Positions 25,668 to 34,043 of a stretch of DNA of 57,010 nt are shown one piece after another. Each line of letters begins with the position of its first letter. Positions within the stretch are counted from its first letter, which is position 1. Below the pieces are notes generated by a model that saw only the letters and a program-made list of their open reading frames with translations, ran no database searches and was not told the origin of the DNA. The position numbers and the translations under genes are program-made. The stretch is from Tissierellales bacterium (GTDB lineage Bacteria > Bacillota > Clostridia > Tissierellales > VENL01): contig JANQLB010000072.1 in assembly GCA_028280805.1 (NCBI GenBank), positions 1 through 57,010 of the forward strand, read 5' to 3'.

Positions 25668-27002
25668 TTGCTGGTGAGTAAAAAAATAAAAGATAATATC
25701 GATATGGTCTGGCATCCTTATGTACAGATGGAAGAATATAAGTTAAAACCTACATTAATTGTTGAAGGAAATGGTATTTACGTTAAAGATGTTTATGGCA
25801 AAAAATATATTGACGGAATTTCTTCTCTTTGGAATGTATGTCTTGGACATAATAATAAAGAAATTATTAACGAAATAATGGGTCAGATAAATGAATTAGA
25901 ATATTTCTCGTTATATGGATATTCAAATAAACCATCTATGGAGTTAGCTTTAATGATCAGTGAAATAACTCAACATAGATACAAAAGATTTTTCTTTACA
26001 AACAGTGGGTCAGAAGGAGTAGATTCAGCAATTAAAATAATACGTCAATACTTTAAAAATAAGGGACAAGCTAAAAGAATAAAAATTATTTCATTGGAAA
26101 GCAGTTTTCATGGAGTAACTTACGGGGCTATGAGTGCAGGGGGAATTCCAATTGATTCGGAACAATACAAACCAATTTTGGAAGGATTCATAAAAATAGT
26201 TCCTCCGTATTGTTATAGGTGTCATTTTAAAAAAGAATATCCGCAATGCAATCTAATGTGTGCAAACAAATTGGAGGAAGTTATATTAAATGAAGATCCG
26301 GAAACCGTTGCTGCGTTTATTGCAGAACCTGTTTTAGGAGCTGGTGGTATTATTATTCCTCCCGATAATTACTTTATAAGAATTAAAGAGATTTGTGATA
26401 AGTATGGTGTTAAGTTAATAATAGATGAAATTTCAACGGGCTTTGGAAGACTTGGCTCGGTTTTGGGGATTGATAATTGGAATGTTAAACCTGATATTTT
26501 TATTGCAGCAAAAGGAATTTCAAGTGGATATTTACCTTTAGGAGTAGTTGGAGTTGAAGATGAGATATATGAAATGTTCTTGGATGAGAAAGATAGTAAT
26601 AAAAAATTGAACCACGGATTCACAACTACCGGTCATCCGGTCTGCTGTAAAGCTGGAGTAGCAACATTGAGATTCCTTCAAAGGGAAAAGATGATTGAAA
26701 AGGTTAAAGAAAAAGAAGCTTTCTTTCGTAATCAACTGGAACAATTAAAAAGTATATCAATTGTTGAAGATATTAGAGGAAAAGGGTTGATGTGGGCAGT
26801 TGAACTTACGGATGAATTTGATTTTACTTCGCTGACATACGAAATTGCAAAAAGAAAAGGGTTAATAACATTTATAACCGATGCCAGTAATGTTTTAGCT
26901 TTATTTCCACCCTTTATTTCAACAGAAGAAGAATTAATAAAAATAAGAGAAATACTTCAAGAATCACTAATAGTTGCAGAAGAAAAATTGAGTTTATTAT
27001 AG
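25668..27002 (+). CDS. Class III (BioA-type) PLP aminotransferase
   Basis: A 444-residue aminotransferase. It has VWHPYVQMEEY (BioA-type N terminus), GSEGVDSAIKI (PLP phosphate site), SFHGVTYGAMSAGG, LIIDEISTGFGRLG (the Asp that pairs with the pyridine N) and FIAAKGISSGYLPLG (Schiff-base Lys). A cysteine group at about 183-200 (CYRCHFKKEYPQC) is family-typical. BioA itself uses SAM as amino donor; the other biotin genes are absent, so I expect amination of a keto or aldehyde group of the cluster product. Start is TTG 25668 or GTG 25674 behind GAGAGGTG. Confidence 0.85.
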   Translation: MLVSKKIKDNIDMVWHPYVQMEEYKLKPTLIVEGNGIYVKDVYGKKYIDGISSLWNVCLGHNNKEIINEIMGQINELEYFSLYGYSNKPSMELALMISEITQHRYKRFFFTNSGSEGVDSAIKIIRQYFKNKGQAKRIKIISLESSFHGVTYGAMSAGGIPIDSEQYKPILEGFIKIVPPYCYRCHFKKEYPQCNLMCANKLEEVILNEDPETVAAFIAEPVLGAGGIIIPPDNYFIRIKEICDKYGVKLIIDEISTGFGRLGSVLGIDNWNVKPDIFIAAKGISSGYLPLGVVGVEDEIYEMFLDEKDSNKKLNHGFTTTGHPVCCKAGVATLRFLQREKMIEKVKEKEAFFRNQLEQLKSISIVEDIRGKGLMWAVELTDEFDFTSLTYEIAKRKGLITFITDASNVLALFPPFISTEEELIKIREILQESLIVAEEKLSLL

Positions 27003-27025
27003 ACTGGTGGATTGGAGGAATTATA

Positions 27026-28102
27026 ATGAATGAACTAAACACTTTCAAAAACGTTTTAAACTACTCTACTTGTAACGAAGATTCATTAACAGAAATAAAG
27101 GCTTTAGGTATCAATGCAACTGACAATATCCTTTGTATTACTGGTTCAGGAGGTAGAGTTCTTAACTTATTAACACAAAATCCTAAAAAAATAGTTGCAA
27201 TTGATTTTAATCCAATACAAAATTGGTTACTTGAGCTGAAAATAGCTGCCATAAAGAACTTAAACTATGATGAATATACTAAATTTTTAGGATTGAGTGA
27301 ATGTAGTGAAAGAACAAAAAAGTTTGATAGGATTAAACATGATTTATCAACAGATAGTTATCAATATTGGAAAAGAAACATAAGATTAATTTCCAGAGGA
27401 ATTATATATCAAGGTCAATTTGAAAGAAAGTGCAAATATATTGCTAACATGGTAAAAGAAACTTTGGGAGAAAAAGTTAATAAAATATTTGATTTTGACA
27501 ACTTAGAAAAACAGAGGGAATTCTACAAAAAAGAGTGGAATAATTCTGAATGGAAAGATAATGTTGATTTTGAAATTCATAGAGAGGTTGATCCAGCTTT
27601 TTATTTGTATGTTAATAATGACTATAATATTAGAAATTATATTTCAAACATGCTGGATAAAGGTTTTAATACAAGTTTAATAAGAGATAATCATATTTTA
27701 TGCTTACTTATAGATGGTAATTATAAAAGATTGTCAAAATTACCTCCCTGTTTACAAAAAGAAAACTTTGACACATTAAAAAATAATTTACATAAAATCG
27801 AAATCGTAACAGGGAATGTTATTAATTTTCTTGAGAAGCATGAGGCAAACTTTTTTAATAAATTCTCTATGTCTGATGTTACAGGTTATTTAAGTGAAAA
27901 AGACTCTAAGAAACTCTATAAGTATATATTAAATTCAGCAGCTGATAATAGCAGAATTTGTTCACGCAGTCTTTTGGCAGATAGAGAGATTCCTATTGAA
28001 TTTACTAATATAATAAACAGAGATATTGAATTGGAAAAAAAGTTAGAAAATGAAGATTTGGCACTTGCATACAAAATATTAGCAGCGACAATAAAATTTT
28101 AA
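27026..28102 (+). CDS. DUF3419 / BtaA-like 3-amino-3-carboxypropyl transferase, paralogue 1
   Basis: The 358-residue protein has NYSTCNEDSLTEIKAL, then the SAM-binding segment ILCITGSGGRVLNLL and VAIDFNPIQNWLLELKIAA, the signature of DUF3419 proteins such as BtaA. BtaA transfers the 3-amino-3-carboxypropyl group of SAM to the hydroxyl of diacylglycerol in betaine-lipid synthesis. The acceptor here is unknown; a hydroxyl of the acyl chain, a lipid or the peptide are possible. ATG follows TTGGAGGAATTATA, 23 bp after the aminotransferase. Two further copies lie at 30450 and 31621. Confidence 0.8.
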   Translation: MNELNTFKNVLNYSTCNEDSLTEIKALGINATDNILCITGSGGRVLNLLTQNPKKIVAIDFNPIQNWLLELKIAAIKNLNYDEYTKFLGLSECSERTKKFDRIKHDLSTDSYQYWKRNIRLISRGIIYQGQFERKCKYIANMVKETLGEKVNKIFDFDNLEKQREFYKKEWNNSEWKDNVDFEIHREVDPAFYLYVNNDYNIRNYISNMLDKGFNTSLIRDNHILCLLIDGNYKRLSKLPPCLQKENFDTLKNNLHKIEIVTGNVINFLEKHEANFFNKFSMSDVTGYLSEKDSKKLYKYILNSAADNSRICSRSLLADREIPIEFTNIINRDIELEKKLENEDLALAYKILAATIKF

Positions 28103-28182
28103 AATTAATTAATATAAGAATCAAACAGAATTGAAAATTTGGGCAATTTCAGTGAACTGAGTTTTACTTTATTTTTAAGGTA

Positions 28183-28374
28183 ATGAAAGGGGTGATTCTA
28201 ATAGTTAAAAAGGAAATAATCAATTATTTGTTGTTTTTGTCTCTAATTATTAGCGTAGTATTAATATTTGTTGTTTTTTTACCATTAAAGAAGATGGATG
28301 AAATTTTCAAGAAAAACTATGGTAATAAAATAATTGATAAAATACTATGGGTATCAGGCAAATCACCAATATAA
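28183..28374 (+). CDS. Small single-helix membrane protein
   Basis: Up to 63 residues with one hydrophobic helix (about 16-32) and a Lys-rich tail. The first ATG (28183) lacks a ribosome binding site because AAAGGGGTGAT lies just inside the frame. The real start is therefore probably GTG 28192 or a rarer codon near 28201. It ends 13 bp before the decarboxylase start and may be its membrane partner. No family recognised. Confidence 0.45.
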   Translation: MKGVILIVKKEIINYLLFLSLIISVVLIFVVFLPLKKMDEIFKKNYGNKIIDKILWVSGKSPI

Positions 28375-28387
28375 TGGGAGGAATGGT

Positions 28388-29098
28388 ATGGAATTTATCA
28401 GGCTTTTTGTGTATTTCTTTATTTATGTCAACTTAGCAATAATAATTATATATATTTTTTGGAGAGTGTTTTATTTTTTCCGTAACCCGCCAAGAAATAT
28501 ACCTAAAGATGACAACATAGTTATTTCACCTGCTGATGGCAGAATAGTCTATATAAAAAATGTAAAAAAAGGAATGTGTCCTGTTTCTGTAAAAAAAGAA
28601 CAAGAAATACCACTGTCAAAGTATACAAAATTCAACTGTTTAGAAGATAAAGATTATTATCTTATAGGAATTTATATGTCTGTTCTTGATGTTCATTATA
28701 ATCGGTCACCGATCAAAGGAAAAGTTAAGTATCAAGACTATCTTCCTGGTTTTAACGTATCTATGTTTAGTACTATGGCGAATATGATGTTAAAAAGAAA
28801 GCCTTATGAACGAATGGGCAAGTATTTGCTACAAAATGCAAGAAATTTGTTATGGATTGAAGGTGAAGATATTTCAGTCGGGGTAGTTCAAATTGCCGAT
28901 GCGTGGATCAGTAAAATAAAAAGTTTTGTAGATCAAGGGAGTCCTTTGAAAAAAGGTGAATTAATTGGTTTGATTAAAATGGGTTCTCAGGTTGATGTTC
29001 TTCTTCCTGCTGATGCAGTTAATACAAGTTGCAAAGTTGGTCAAAAGGTAAAAGCAGGAGAATCAATTCTAGCATATAAGAAAAATTTTGTTAAGTAA
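28388..29098 (+). CDS. Phosphatidylserine-decarboxylase-family pyruvoyl enzyme
   Basis: About 237 residues with an N-terminal membrane helix (6-28), then RNPPRNIP, SPADGRIVYI (catalytic Asp), DVHYNRSPIKG (catalytic His) and MGSQVDVLLPA, where cleavage before Ser would create the pyruvoyl group. This matches the short archaeal-type branch with GSxVD. A free ATG at 28388 follows GGGAGGAATG. In this context, next to three aminocarboxypropyl transferases, it could decarboxylate the transferred group to an aminopropyl group instead of making phosphatidylethanolamine. That is inference. Confidence 0.85.
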   Translation: MEFIRLFVYFFIYVNLAIIIIYIFWRVFYFFRNPPRNIPKDDNIVISPADGRIVYIKNVKKGMCPVSVKKEQEIPLSKYTKFNCLEDKDYYLIGIYMSVLDVHYNRSPIKGKVKYQDYLPGFNVSMFSTMANMMLKRKPYERMGKYLLQNARNLLWIEGEDISVGVVQIADAWISKIKSFVDQGSPLKKGELIGLIKMGSQVDVLLPADAVNTSCKVGQKVKAGESILAYKKNFVK

Positions 29099-29263
29099 AA
29101 ATATTACTAAACAATCAAGAATATAACTATAGCTGTATGTAAGTCTGGAACAGTAGGAAAATAGTAACAAAATTCAATTTGATATTTTAGTCTAAAGAGT
29201 TTAATTTTTTAGTTGTTAGTAATATTGGTTAACTAATGTTACTGACTGGAAGGGAGAATATTA

Positions 29264-29995
29264 TTGAGATTAAAAGATAAGGTTGCCATAATTACTGGAG
29301 GTACAGGAGGAATAGGTGCAGCTACAGCTCGAGATATGGTAAATGAAGGTGCAAAAGTTATTATTGCTGACTTGAATGATGAGCTGGGTGAGAGTTTAGC
29401 AAAAGAATTAAATAATACAATTTACGTGCATACAAATGTAAAACGTGAAGCTGATGTAAAAAAAATGATTGATAAAGCAGAATGTGAATTTGGAAAGATA
29501 GATATATTGTTTAACAATGCAGGTATTAATATCATGGGAGCTATGGAAAATATAACTATACAAGATTGGAATAGTGTTTTTAGTGTTAATTTACTTGGAG
29601 TCTTTCTATGTTCAAAATATGTTGTAAAGGCTTTTAAAAAGCATGGAGGAGGAAGTATCATAAATTGTGCTTCAGTTTTAGGACATGTTGGACAAACTAA
29701 AAATGCCGCATATACAGCTTGTAAGGCTGCAATAATTAATTATACTAAGACAATAGCATTAGAGTATGCAAAGAATAATATACGTGTAAATTCAATATCT
29801 CCAGGGTATATTGATACCCCGTTTCTAGATGGAAATAGAGAGATAATTAAAGTTCATCTAGTATCAATACTACCGCTTGCTAGACTTGGTAGAGCGGAAG
29901 AAGTAGCTAAAGCAGTGGTTTTTTTAGCATCTGATGATGCCAGCTATATTACTGGTGCAGATTTGTTGATTGATGGAGGTTATGCAGCAAAATAA
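29264..29995 (+). CDS. Short-chain dehydrogenase/reductase
   Basis: The 243-residue classical enzyme has ITGGTGGIGAA (cofactor loop), DLND at the end of strand 2 (Asp suggests NAD preference), NNAG, CASVLG (catalytic Ser), YTACKAA (Tyr and Lys) and GADLLIDGGY. It is distinct from the FabG-type reductase in the cluster and more like a tailoring alcohol dehydrogenase. TTG start after AAGGGAGAATATTA. It stands 165 bp after the decarboxylase gene. Confidence 0.85.
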   Translation: MRLKDKVAIITGGTGGIGAATARDMVNEGAKVIIADLNDELGESLAKELNNTIYVHTNVKREADVKKMIDKAECEFGKIDILFNNAGINIMGAMENITIQDWNSVFSVNLLGVFLCSKYVVKAFKKHGGGSIINCASVLGHVGQTKNAAYTACKAAIINYTKTIALEYAKNNIRVNSISPGYIDTPFLDGNREIIKVHLVSILPLARLGRAEEVAKAVVFLASDDASYITGADLLIDGGYAAK

Positions 29996-30134
29996 TACAT
30001 GTTGTTATAATACTTAATTTACAAGTAATAAAACCTGATATAGATAGTAAAGTAATGAATATTTAAAAGGAGAAATTTTTTGGAAGTAACATTAATACAG
30101 TAAAATACAATTAATAGATGAAAGGATGTTAATA

Positions 30135-30353
30135 ATGAGTGAATTATACGATAAGTACAAAGGTAAAAGAGTTGTTTTAACTTCATGTCACAATGTAAGT
30201 TATTCAGGAGAACTGGTAGACAAAGTTTTAGTTAAAGAAAGGGAAGGTTTGATTTTTGAACTGGATTCTAAAACAGGTTTTGCTGTTTTTTGTCCCATTT
30301 CTGCAATAAAGGATGTTATGGAAGTACCTCTGCCGGAAAATCAAGCTACTTAA
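30135..30353 (+). CDS. Small protein with Sm-like beta-barrel pattern
   Basis: About 72 residues. The strand pattern KGKRVVLTSC..NVSYSGELVDK..EGLIFELDS..FAVFCPISAIKDV recalls Sm-like folds (a 'gk-V-l-t ... G-l' opening and alternating strands). I do not recognise a family. ATG at 30135 with GAAAGGA nine bases before it; an in-frame ATG at 30126 overlaps that site. It lies between the dehydrogenase and the second DUF3419 gene, so it may be a cluster component. Confidence 0.45.
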   Translation: MSELYDKYKGKRVVLTSCHNVSYSGELVDKVLVKEREGLIFELDSKTGFAVFCPISAIKDVMEVPLPENQAT

Positions 30354-30449
30354 AATAGAATGTTAAGCTTTATACAAATCTTAAGTGCAAGAGAAATGTA
30401 GAATCTACAAAATATGTAACAATATATTAATTTAAAGAGGGTGATTTAA

Positions 30450-31526
30450 TTGGATGGTTTTAAAAACACTTTAAATTATTCTACATGTAATGAAGATTCT
30501 TTATCAGAAATAAATGCTTTAAAAATAATTGAAACTGATGAGATTCTATGCATAACAGGTTCTGGTGGAAGAGTACTAAATCTACTAACAGAAAATCCAA
30601 AAAAAATCATTGCAGTAGATTTTAATCCTACACAGAATTGGCTGCTTGAATTGAAAATAGCTGCGATGAGGAATTTGAATTACATACAATTCAGTAAATT
30701 TATTGGACTGAGAAAATGTAAAGATAGATTAGAATTATTTAAAGCAATTGAACACAACTTAACGAAAGCTTGTTTAAGATATTGGAAAAGAAATAAAAGA
30801 AGTATTATAAAAGGTGTTTTATATCAAGGTAAATTAGAGAGGTTTTTAAAATATTTCAGTAATGTCATAAAAGAATCTATGTGTGAAAAAGTTGATGAAA
30901 TATTATCTTTTACTGATTTAGAAGAACAAAAAAAATATTATGAAGAAGAGTGGAAGAATGATCCCAATTGGACACAAATAGCGAATTTCTTTTCTTCTAA
31001 GATAAGAGAAGCAGATCCAACATATGACTTATATGTAGATAAAGATCATAACTTTGAAGATTTTATTTTTAAAATATTAGAAAAAGGTTTCAACTCACAT
31101 TTGATAAGAAATAATCATTTTTTATGCTTAATTATTGATGGTAATTATGAAAGAGTATTGAAGTTACCAATTTGTTTACAAGAAGAAAAATATAATATTA
31201 TAAAAAATAATTTACATAAAATTAAAATTGTTACATGTGATATTGTCACTTATTTAAAAAATTCTGAAGTGAATACAATTGATAAGTTTTCTATCTCAGA
31301 TGTTGGTGGTTACTTAAGCGATAAACAATACGATAAATTATATGAATATATGATAAATTCATCAAAGATAAATAGTATATTTTGTGCCAGAAATATAGTA
31401 GCAAAAAGGTCTATTCCAAGTAAATACTCAAAATTTATAAAAAGAGAAACAGCACTTGAAAAAAAGCTAAATAAGGAAGATTTAGCTCTTGAATATGAAA
31501 TAATAATAGGGAAAATTTCTAAATAA
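30450..31526 (+). CDS. DUF3419 / BtaA-like 3-amino-3-carboxypropyl transferase, paralogue 2
   Basis: The 358-residue protein is closely similar to the copy at 27026 through NYSTCNEDSLSEINAL, CITGSGGRVLNLLTENPKK and DFNPTQNWLLELKIAA. The middle region (about 100-200) diverges, as expected if the acceptor differs. TTG start after AGAGGGTGATTTAA. The three paralogues share length and order of motifs, so they arose by duplication and probably act on different positions or in sequence. Confidence 0.8.
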   Translation: MDGFKNTLNYSTCNEDSLSEINALKIIETDEILCITGSGGRVLNLLTENPKKIIAVDFNPTQNWLLELKIAAMRNLNYIQFSKFIGLRKCKDRLELFKAIEHNLTKACLRYWKRNKRSIIKGVLYQGKLERFLKYFSNVIKESMCEKVDEILSFTDLEEQKKYYEEEWKNDPNWTQIANFFSSKIREADPTYDLYVDKDHNFEDFIFKILEKGFNSHLIRNNHFLCLIIDGNYERVLKLPICLQEEKYNIIKNNLHKIKIVTCDIVTYLKNSEVNTIDKFSISDVGGYLSDKQYDKLYEYMINSSKINSIFCARNIVAKRSIPSKYSKFIKRETALEKKLNKEDLALEYEIIIGKISK

Positions 31527-31620
31527 TGACTAGTTTTGTAACGAAGGATAAATTATAGGTGGTAAAATCATTAAATTACATTTAAGTTTATAGATAATAA
31601 GATAAGAAAGGAAAAGTATA

Positions 31621-32709
31621 ATGAATCGTTTTAGCGATTATAAAAAAAATTTGAATTATTCAACGTGTAATGAAGATTCTTTAACAGAAAAGAAGGCTTT
31701 AGATGTAACTAAAAGTGATATAATTCTTTGTTTAACAGGTTCAGGTGGACCGGCACTTAACTTATTAATAGAAAATCCAAAGAAAATTATTGCAATAGAT
31801 TTTAATTCGATACAAAATTGGCTGCTTGAATTAAAAATAGCTGCTATAAAAAATTTGGAATATGATGAATTCTGTAAGTTTTTAGGATTTAAAGAATGTA
31901 AAAATCGTTTAGAATTATACGATAAAATCACAGATGATTTATCGGATTATAGCTTTAAATATTGGGAGAAACACAAGAGAGATATAAAAAAAGGAATTTT
32001 GTATCAAGGTCAATTAGAAAAAGTTTATAAATTTTCTTCTAATATATTGAAATTTAATATGGGAGAGAAATTGGACAAAATGTTCTCTTTCAATAATTTA
32101 GAAGATCAAATAAAGTTTTATGAGACAGAATGGAAAACTGATCCTAATTGGAAAGAATATCTAAAACATTCATACTCAATCTATTTCAGTAATAAAGATA
32201 TTGAACCAGCTTATTATGATTTAGGGGAAGATTATGATTTTGAGAATTTTTGCTCAAAATTAATTGATAAGGGTTTTAAAACACGTTTGGTAAGAGAAAA
32301 TCATCTATTATCTCTTGGTATTGATGGAAGTTATGATCGAGTATCAATATTACCTCTTTGGTTACAGAGAAATAATTACCATATACTTAAAGAAAATATA
32401 CATAAAATTAATATCATTACAGAAAATGTAATTTCTTATCTCAAAAATTCACCAATGAATAGTATTGATAAATTTGCTGTTTCAAATTTGACGGATTACT
32501 TAAATGAAGAAGATTACAAGAATTTTTACAGATATATTATAAACTGCTCGAGACCGAATGGGAAGATTTGTATACGAAGCATTGTACAAAGGCCTATTCT
32601 AAGTGATTTTACTAAAAATATTATAAGAAATGAAGAATTAGAAAAAGAATTAGAAAATAATGACTTAGCTCTTGAATACAAGATTATAGTAGGTAAAATT
32701 ATAAAATAA
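31621..32709 (+). CDS. DUF3419 / BtaA-like 3-amino-3-carboxypropyl transferase, paralogue 3
   Basis: The 362-residue paralogue of the two above has NYSTCNEDSLTEKKAL, CLTGSGGPALNLL (the R-V of the glycine loop is P-A here) and DFNSIQNWLLELKIAA (Pro of FNP replaced by Ser). The SAM-binding core is otherwise kept. ATG follows AAGAAAGGAAAAGTATA. It is the last gene before the peptide genes. Confidence 0.8.
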   Translation: MNRFSDYKKNLNYSTCNEDSLTEKKALDVTKSDIILCLTGSGGPALNLLIENPKKIIAIDFNSIQNWLLELKIAAIKNLEYDEFCKFLGFKECKNRLELYDKITDDLSDYSFKYWEKHKRDIKKGILYQGQLEKVYKFSSNILKFNMGEKLDKMFSFNNLEDQIKFYETEWKTDPNWKEYLKHSYSIYFSNKDIEPAYYDLGEDYDFENFCSKLIDKGFKTRLVRENHLLSLGIDGSYDRVSILPLWLQRNNYHILKENIHKINIITENVISYLKNSPMNSIDKFAVSNLTDYLNEEDYKNFYRYIINCSRPNGKICIRSIVQRPILSDFTKNIIRNEELEKELENNDLALEYKIIVGKIIK

Positions 32710-32888
32710 ATTTCATTTTCTGAAGGTTATTAGAAAGAGAAAATATTGTAGTATGAGTAATATTCTTAAAGAAATTAAAAAACTAAATAGTCGAGATACA
32801 AAGCAAATTTCTATCTCATAAAAAGACAAGCCTATAAATTAATAAATATTAAAATAATAATTCTGACGTAATAGGGTACTGAAAATGC

Positions 32889-32929
32889 AATCTATTAAAA
32901 TTATAATAGATTAATACTACGGAATGTAG
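32889..32929 (+). promoter_or_regulatory. Paired 5' hairpins in front of peptide gene 1 (repeated for peptides 2 and 3)
   Basis: AATCTATT-8-AATAGATT (32889-32912) and CTAC-5-GTAG (32917-32929) lie directly before the ribosome binding site. The same pair occurs at 33370-33410. In unit 3 it occurs as TCTAT/ATAGA and CTACA-3-TGTAG at 33846-33878. The second hairpin's loop changes in each copy while the stem stays paired, which suggests a functional RNA element controlling stability or translation. Confidence 0.5.
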
Positions 32930-32944
32930 AAAGGGGGGGAAAGC

Positions 32945-33100
32945 ATGAACGGAATATATATATCTCCAAAGCCTGTATCAAGTCACAGTATTAACATTGA
33001 TAACACAAATTTTTCAGGTGACTATCAAGCAGGTCAAACTGTAGCATCAGCAGTAGCTACAGGTGCATCTACAGGTGTAGCAACAGCAATAGTAGGTTAA
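32945..33100 (+). CDS. Precursor peptide 1 of the ribosomal-peptide part
   Basis: 51 residues. The N-terminal part MNGIYISPKPVSSHSINI.., then NFSGDYQAGQ, is nearly identical in all three peptides and looks like a leader. The C-terminal part TVASAVATGASTGVATAIVG is small-residue and hydrophobic and looks like the core. There are no Cys, so it is neither a lanthipeptide nor a sactipeptide substrate. ATG follows AGAAAGGGGGGGAAAGC. The genes for a B12 radical SAM enzyme, SPASM protein, PqqD-like protein and peptidases follow, the usual setting of a modified peptide. Confidence 0.8.
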   Translation: MNGIYISPKPVSSHSINIDNTNFSGDYQAGQTVASAVATGASTGVATAIVG

Positions 33101-33126
33101 TAAACCTGCATCTGTTTGCAAAAACC

Positions 33127-33191
33127 AGAAGGGCTTATTAGGTGTTCTATTTACATATCTATTACTATCATAGAGCACCTAATGGTGCCTT
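33127..33191 (+). promoter_or_regulatory. Long hairpin after peptide gene 1
   Basis: GAAGG-G-C and TTAGGTGTTCTA pair with TAGAGCACCTAA and GCCTTC (one G-U pair in the 12-bp core). No T run follows, so it is not a classical terminator. It is more likely a 3' stabiliser or processing site that sets the level of the peptide message relative to the downstream enzyme genes. Confidence 0.6.
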
Positions 33192-33426
33192 CCCGTACTT
33201 ATAAGAAGATATATAAAAAGTAATGAAAAACAATCATTATGCCATATTATTTATTCTTACTTTCAGATAACAAATTTAACAAGGAAATTCAAAGACTAAA
33301 TGGTTAAAAGTAAATTTTTATAGATAAAGCAGAAATAATATTTTTGACATAATAAGATACTTAAGACGCAATCTATTAAAATTATAATAGATTAATACTA
33401 CGAAATGTAGAAAGGAGGGAAAAACT

Positions 33427-33579
33427 ATGAATGGTATATACATATCTCCAAAGCCTGTGTCAAGTCACAGTATTAACATTGATGACACAAATTTTGCAGG
33501 TGACTATCAAGCAGGTCAGACTGTAGCAACAGCCGTATCAACAGGTGCAGCTACAGGTGTAGCAACAGCATTAGTGTAA
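33427..33579 (+). CDS. Precursor peptide 2
   Basis: 50 residues. Leader MNGIYISPKPVSSHSINI.., then NFAGDYQAGQ, is the same as in peptide 1 apart from N-to-D and S-to-A changes. The core TVATAVSTGAATGVATALV shares the TG-x-x-TGVATA pattern. Peptides 1 and 2 could act as a pair. ATG after AGAAAGGAGGGAAAAACT, the strongest ribosome binding site of the three. Confidence 0.8.
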   Translation: MNGIYISPKPVSSHSINIDDTNFAGDYQAGQTVATAVSTGAATGVATALV

Positions 33580-33606
33580 TAAACCTGCCCCCGATTGTAA
33601 CAAACA

Positions 33607-33667
33607 GAAGGCTTATTAGGTGTTCTAAATTATGTATTAATTTTATAGAGCACCTAATGGTGCCTTC
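33607..33667 (+). promoter_or_regulatory. Long hairpin after peptide gene 2
   Basis: Same architecture as at 33127: GAAGGC, TTATTAGGTG, TTCTA pair with TAGAG, CACCTAATGG, GCCTTC. The loop differs from unit 1 (TATGTATT instead of ACATATCTATTACT) while the stem is conserved. That supports a selected RNA structure. Confidence 0.6.
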
Positions 33668-33893
33668 CCGTAATTATTAAGAAGATAAATAAAAAGTAAT
33701 GAAAAATAATCATGATACGACTTATTCTTACTTGTTAGACTGTAAACTGAACAAGAGAATTTAAAAAACTAAATAGTTGTAATTAAATTCCTATAAAATA
33801 AAAAAGAAACAATAGTTTTGACACAATAGGATACTGAAAATACAATCTATTAAAATTACGATAGACTACAAAATGTAGAAAGGAGTGAAAAGT

Positions 33894-34043
33894 ATGAATG
33901 GTATATACATATCTCCAAAGCCTTTATCTTGTCACAGTATTAACATTGGTGAAATAAATTTTGCAGGCGACTATCAATTAAGTAAGACACTATCTATAGC
34001 AGTAACTTCAAATGTAGTTGCAGTGGTAACTATGGCTGGTTAA
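33894..34043 (+). CDS. Precursor peptide 3, diverged core
   Basis: 49 residues. The leader MNGIYISPKPLSCHSINI and NFAGDYQ are kept, but the core is changed to LSKTLSIAVTSNVVAVVTMAG: the TG repeats are lost and a Lys gained. A Cys appears in the leader. The conserved leader with a divergent core is the classic sign of a substrate family read by shared enzymes. ATG follows AAAGGAGTGAAAAGT. Confidence 0.75.
   Translation: MNGIYISPKPLSCHSINIGEINFAGDYQLSKTLSIAVTSNVVAVVTMAG

Noticed and set aside
25668..27002. Biotin synthesis operon around the BioA-type aminotransferase
   Set aside because: bioB, bioD and bioF are absent and the neighbours are secondary-metabolism and peptide-modifying genes.
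27026..29098. Betaine-lipid (DGTS) operon
   Set aside because: DUF3419 proteins alone would fit, but no BtaB-type N-methyltransferase is present and the genes are embedded between polyketide and peptide genes.
33127..33191. Rho-independent terminator after peptide gene 1
   Set aside because: The stem is long but is followed by CCCG and mixed sequence, with no T run.
33354..33360. Sigma-A promoter (TTGACA) before each peptide gene
   Set aside because: TTGACA is present in units 2 and 3, but no -10-like hexamer occurs 16-18 bp downstream in any copy.
32945..34043. Lanthipeptide or sactipeptide precursors
   Set aside because: Peptides 1 and 2 contain no Cys and peptide 3 has one only in its leader; no LanB/LanM/LanC is present.
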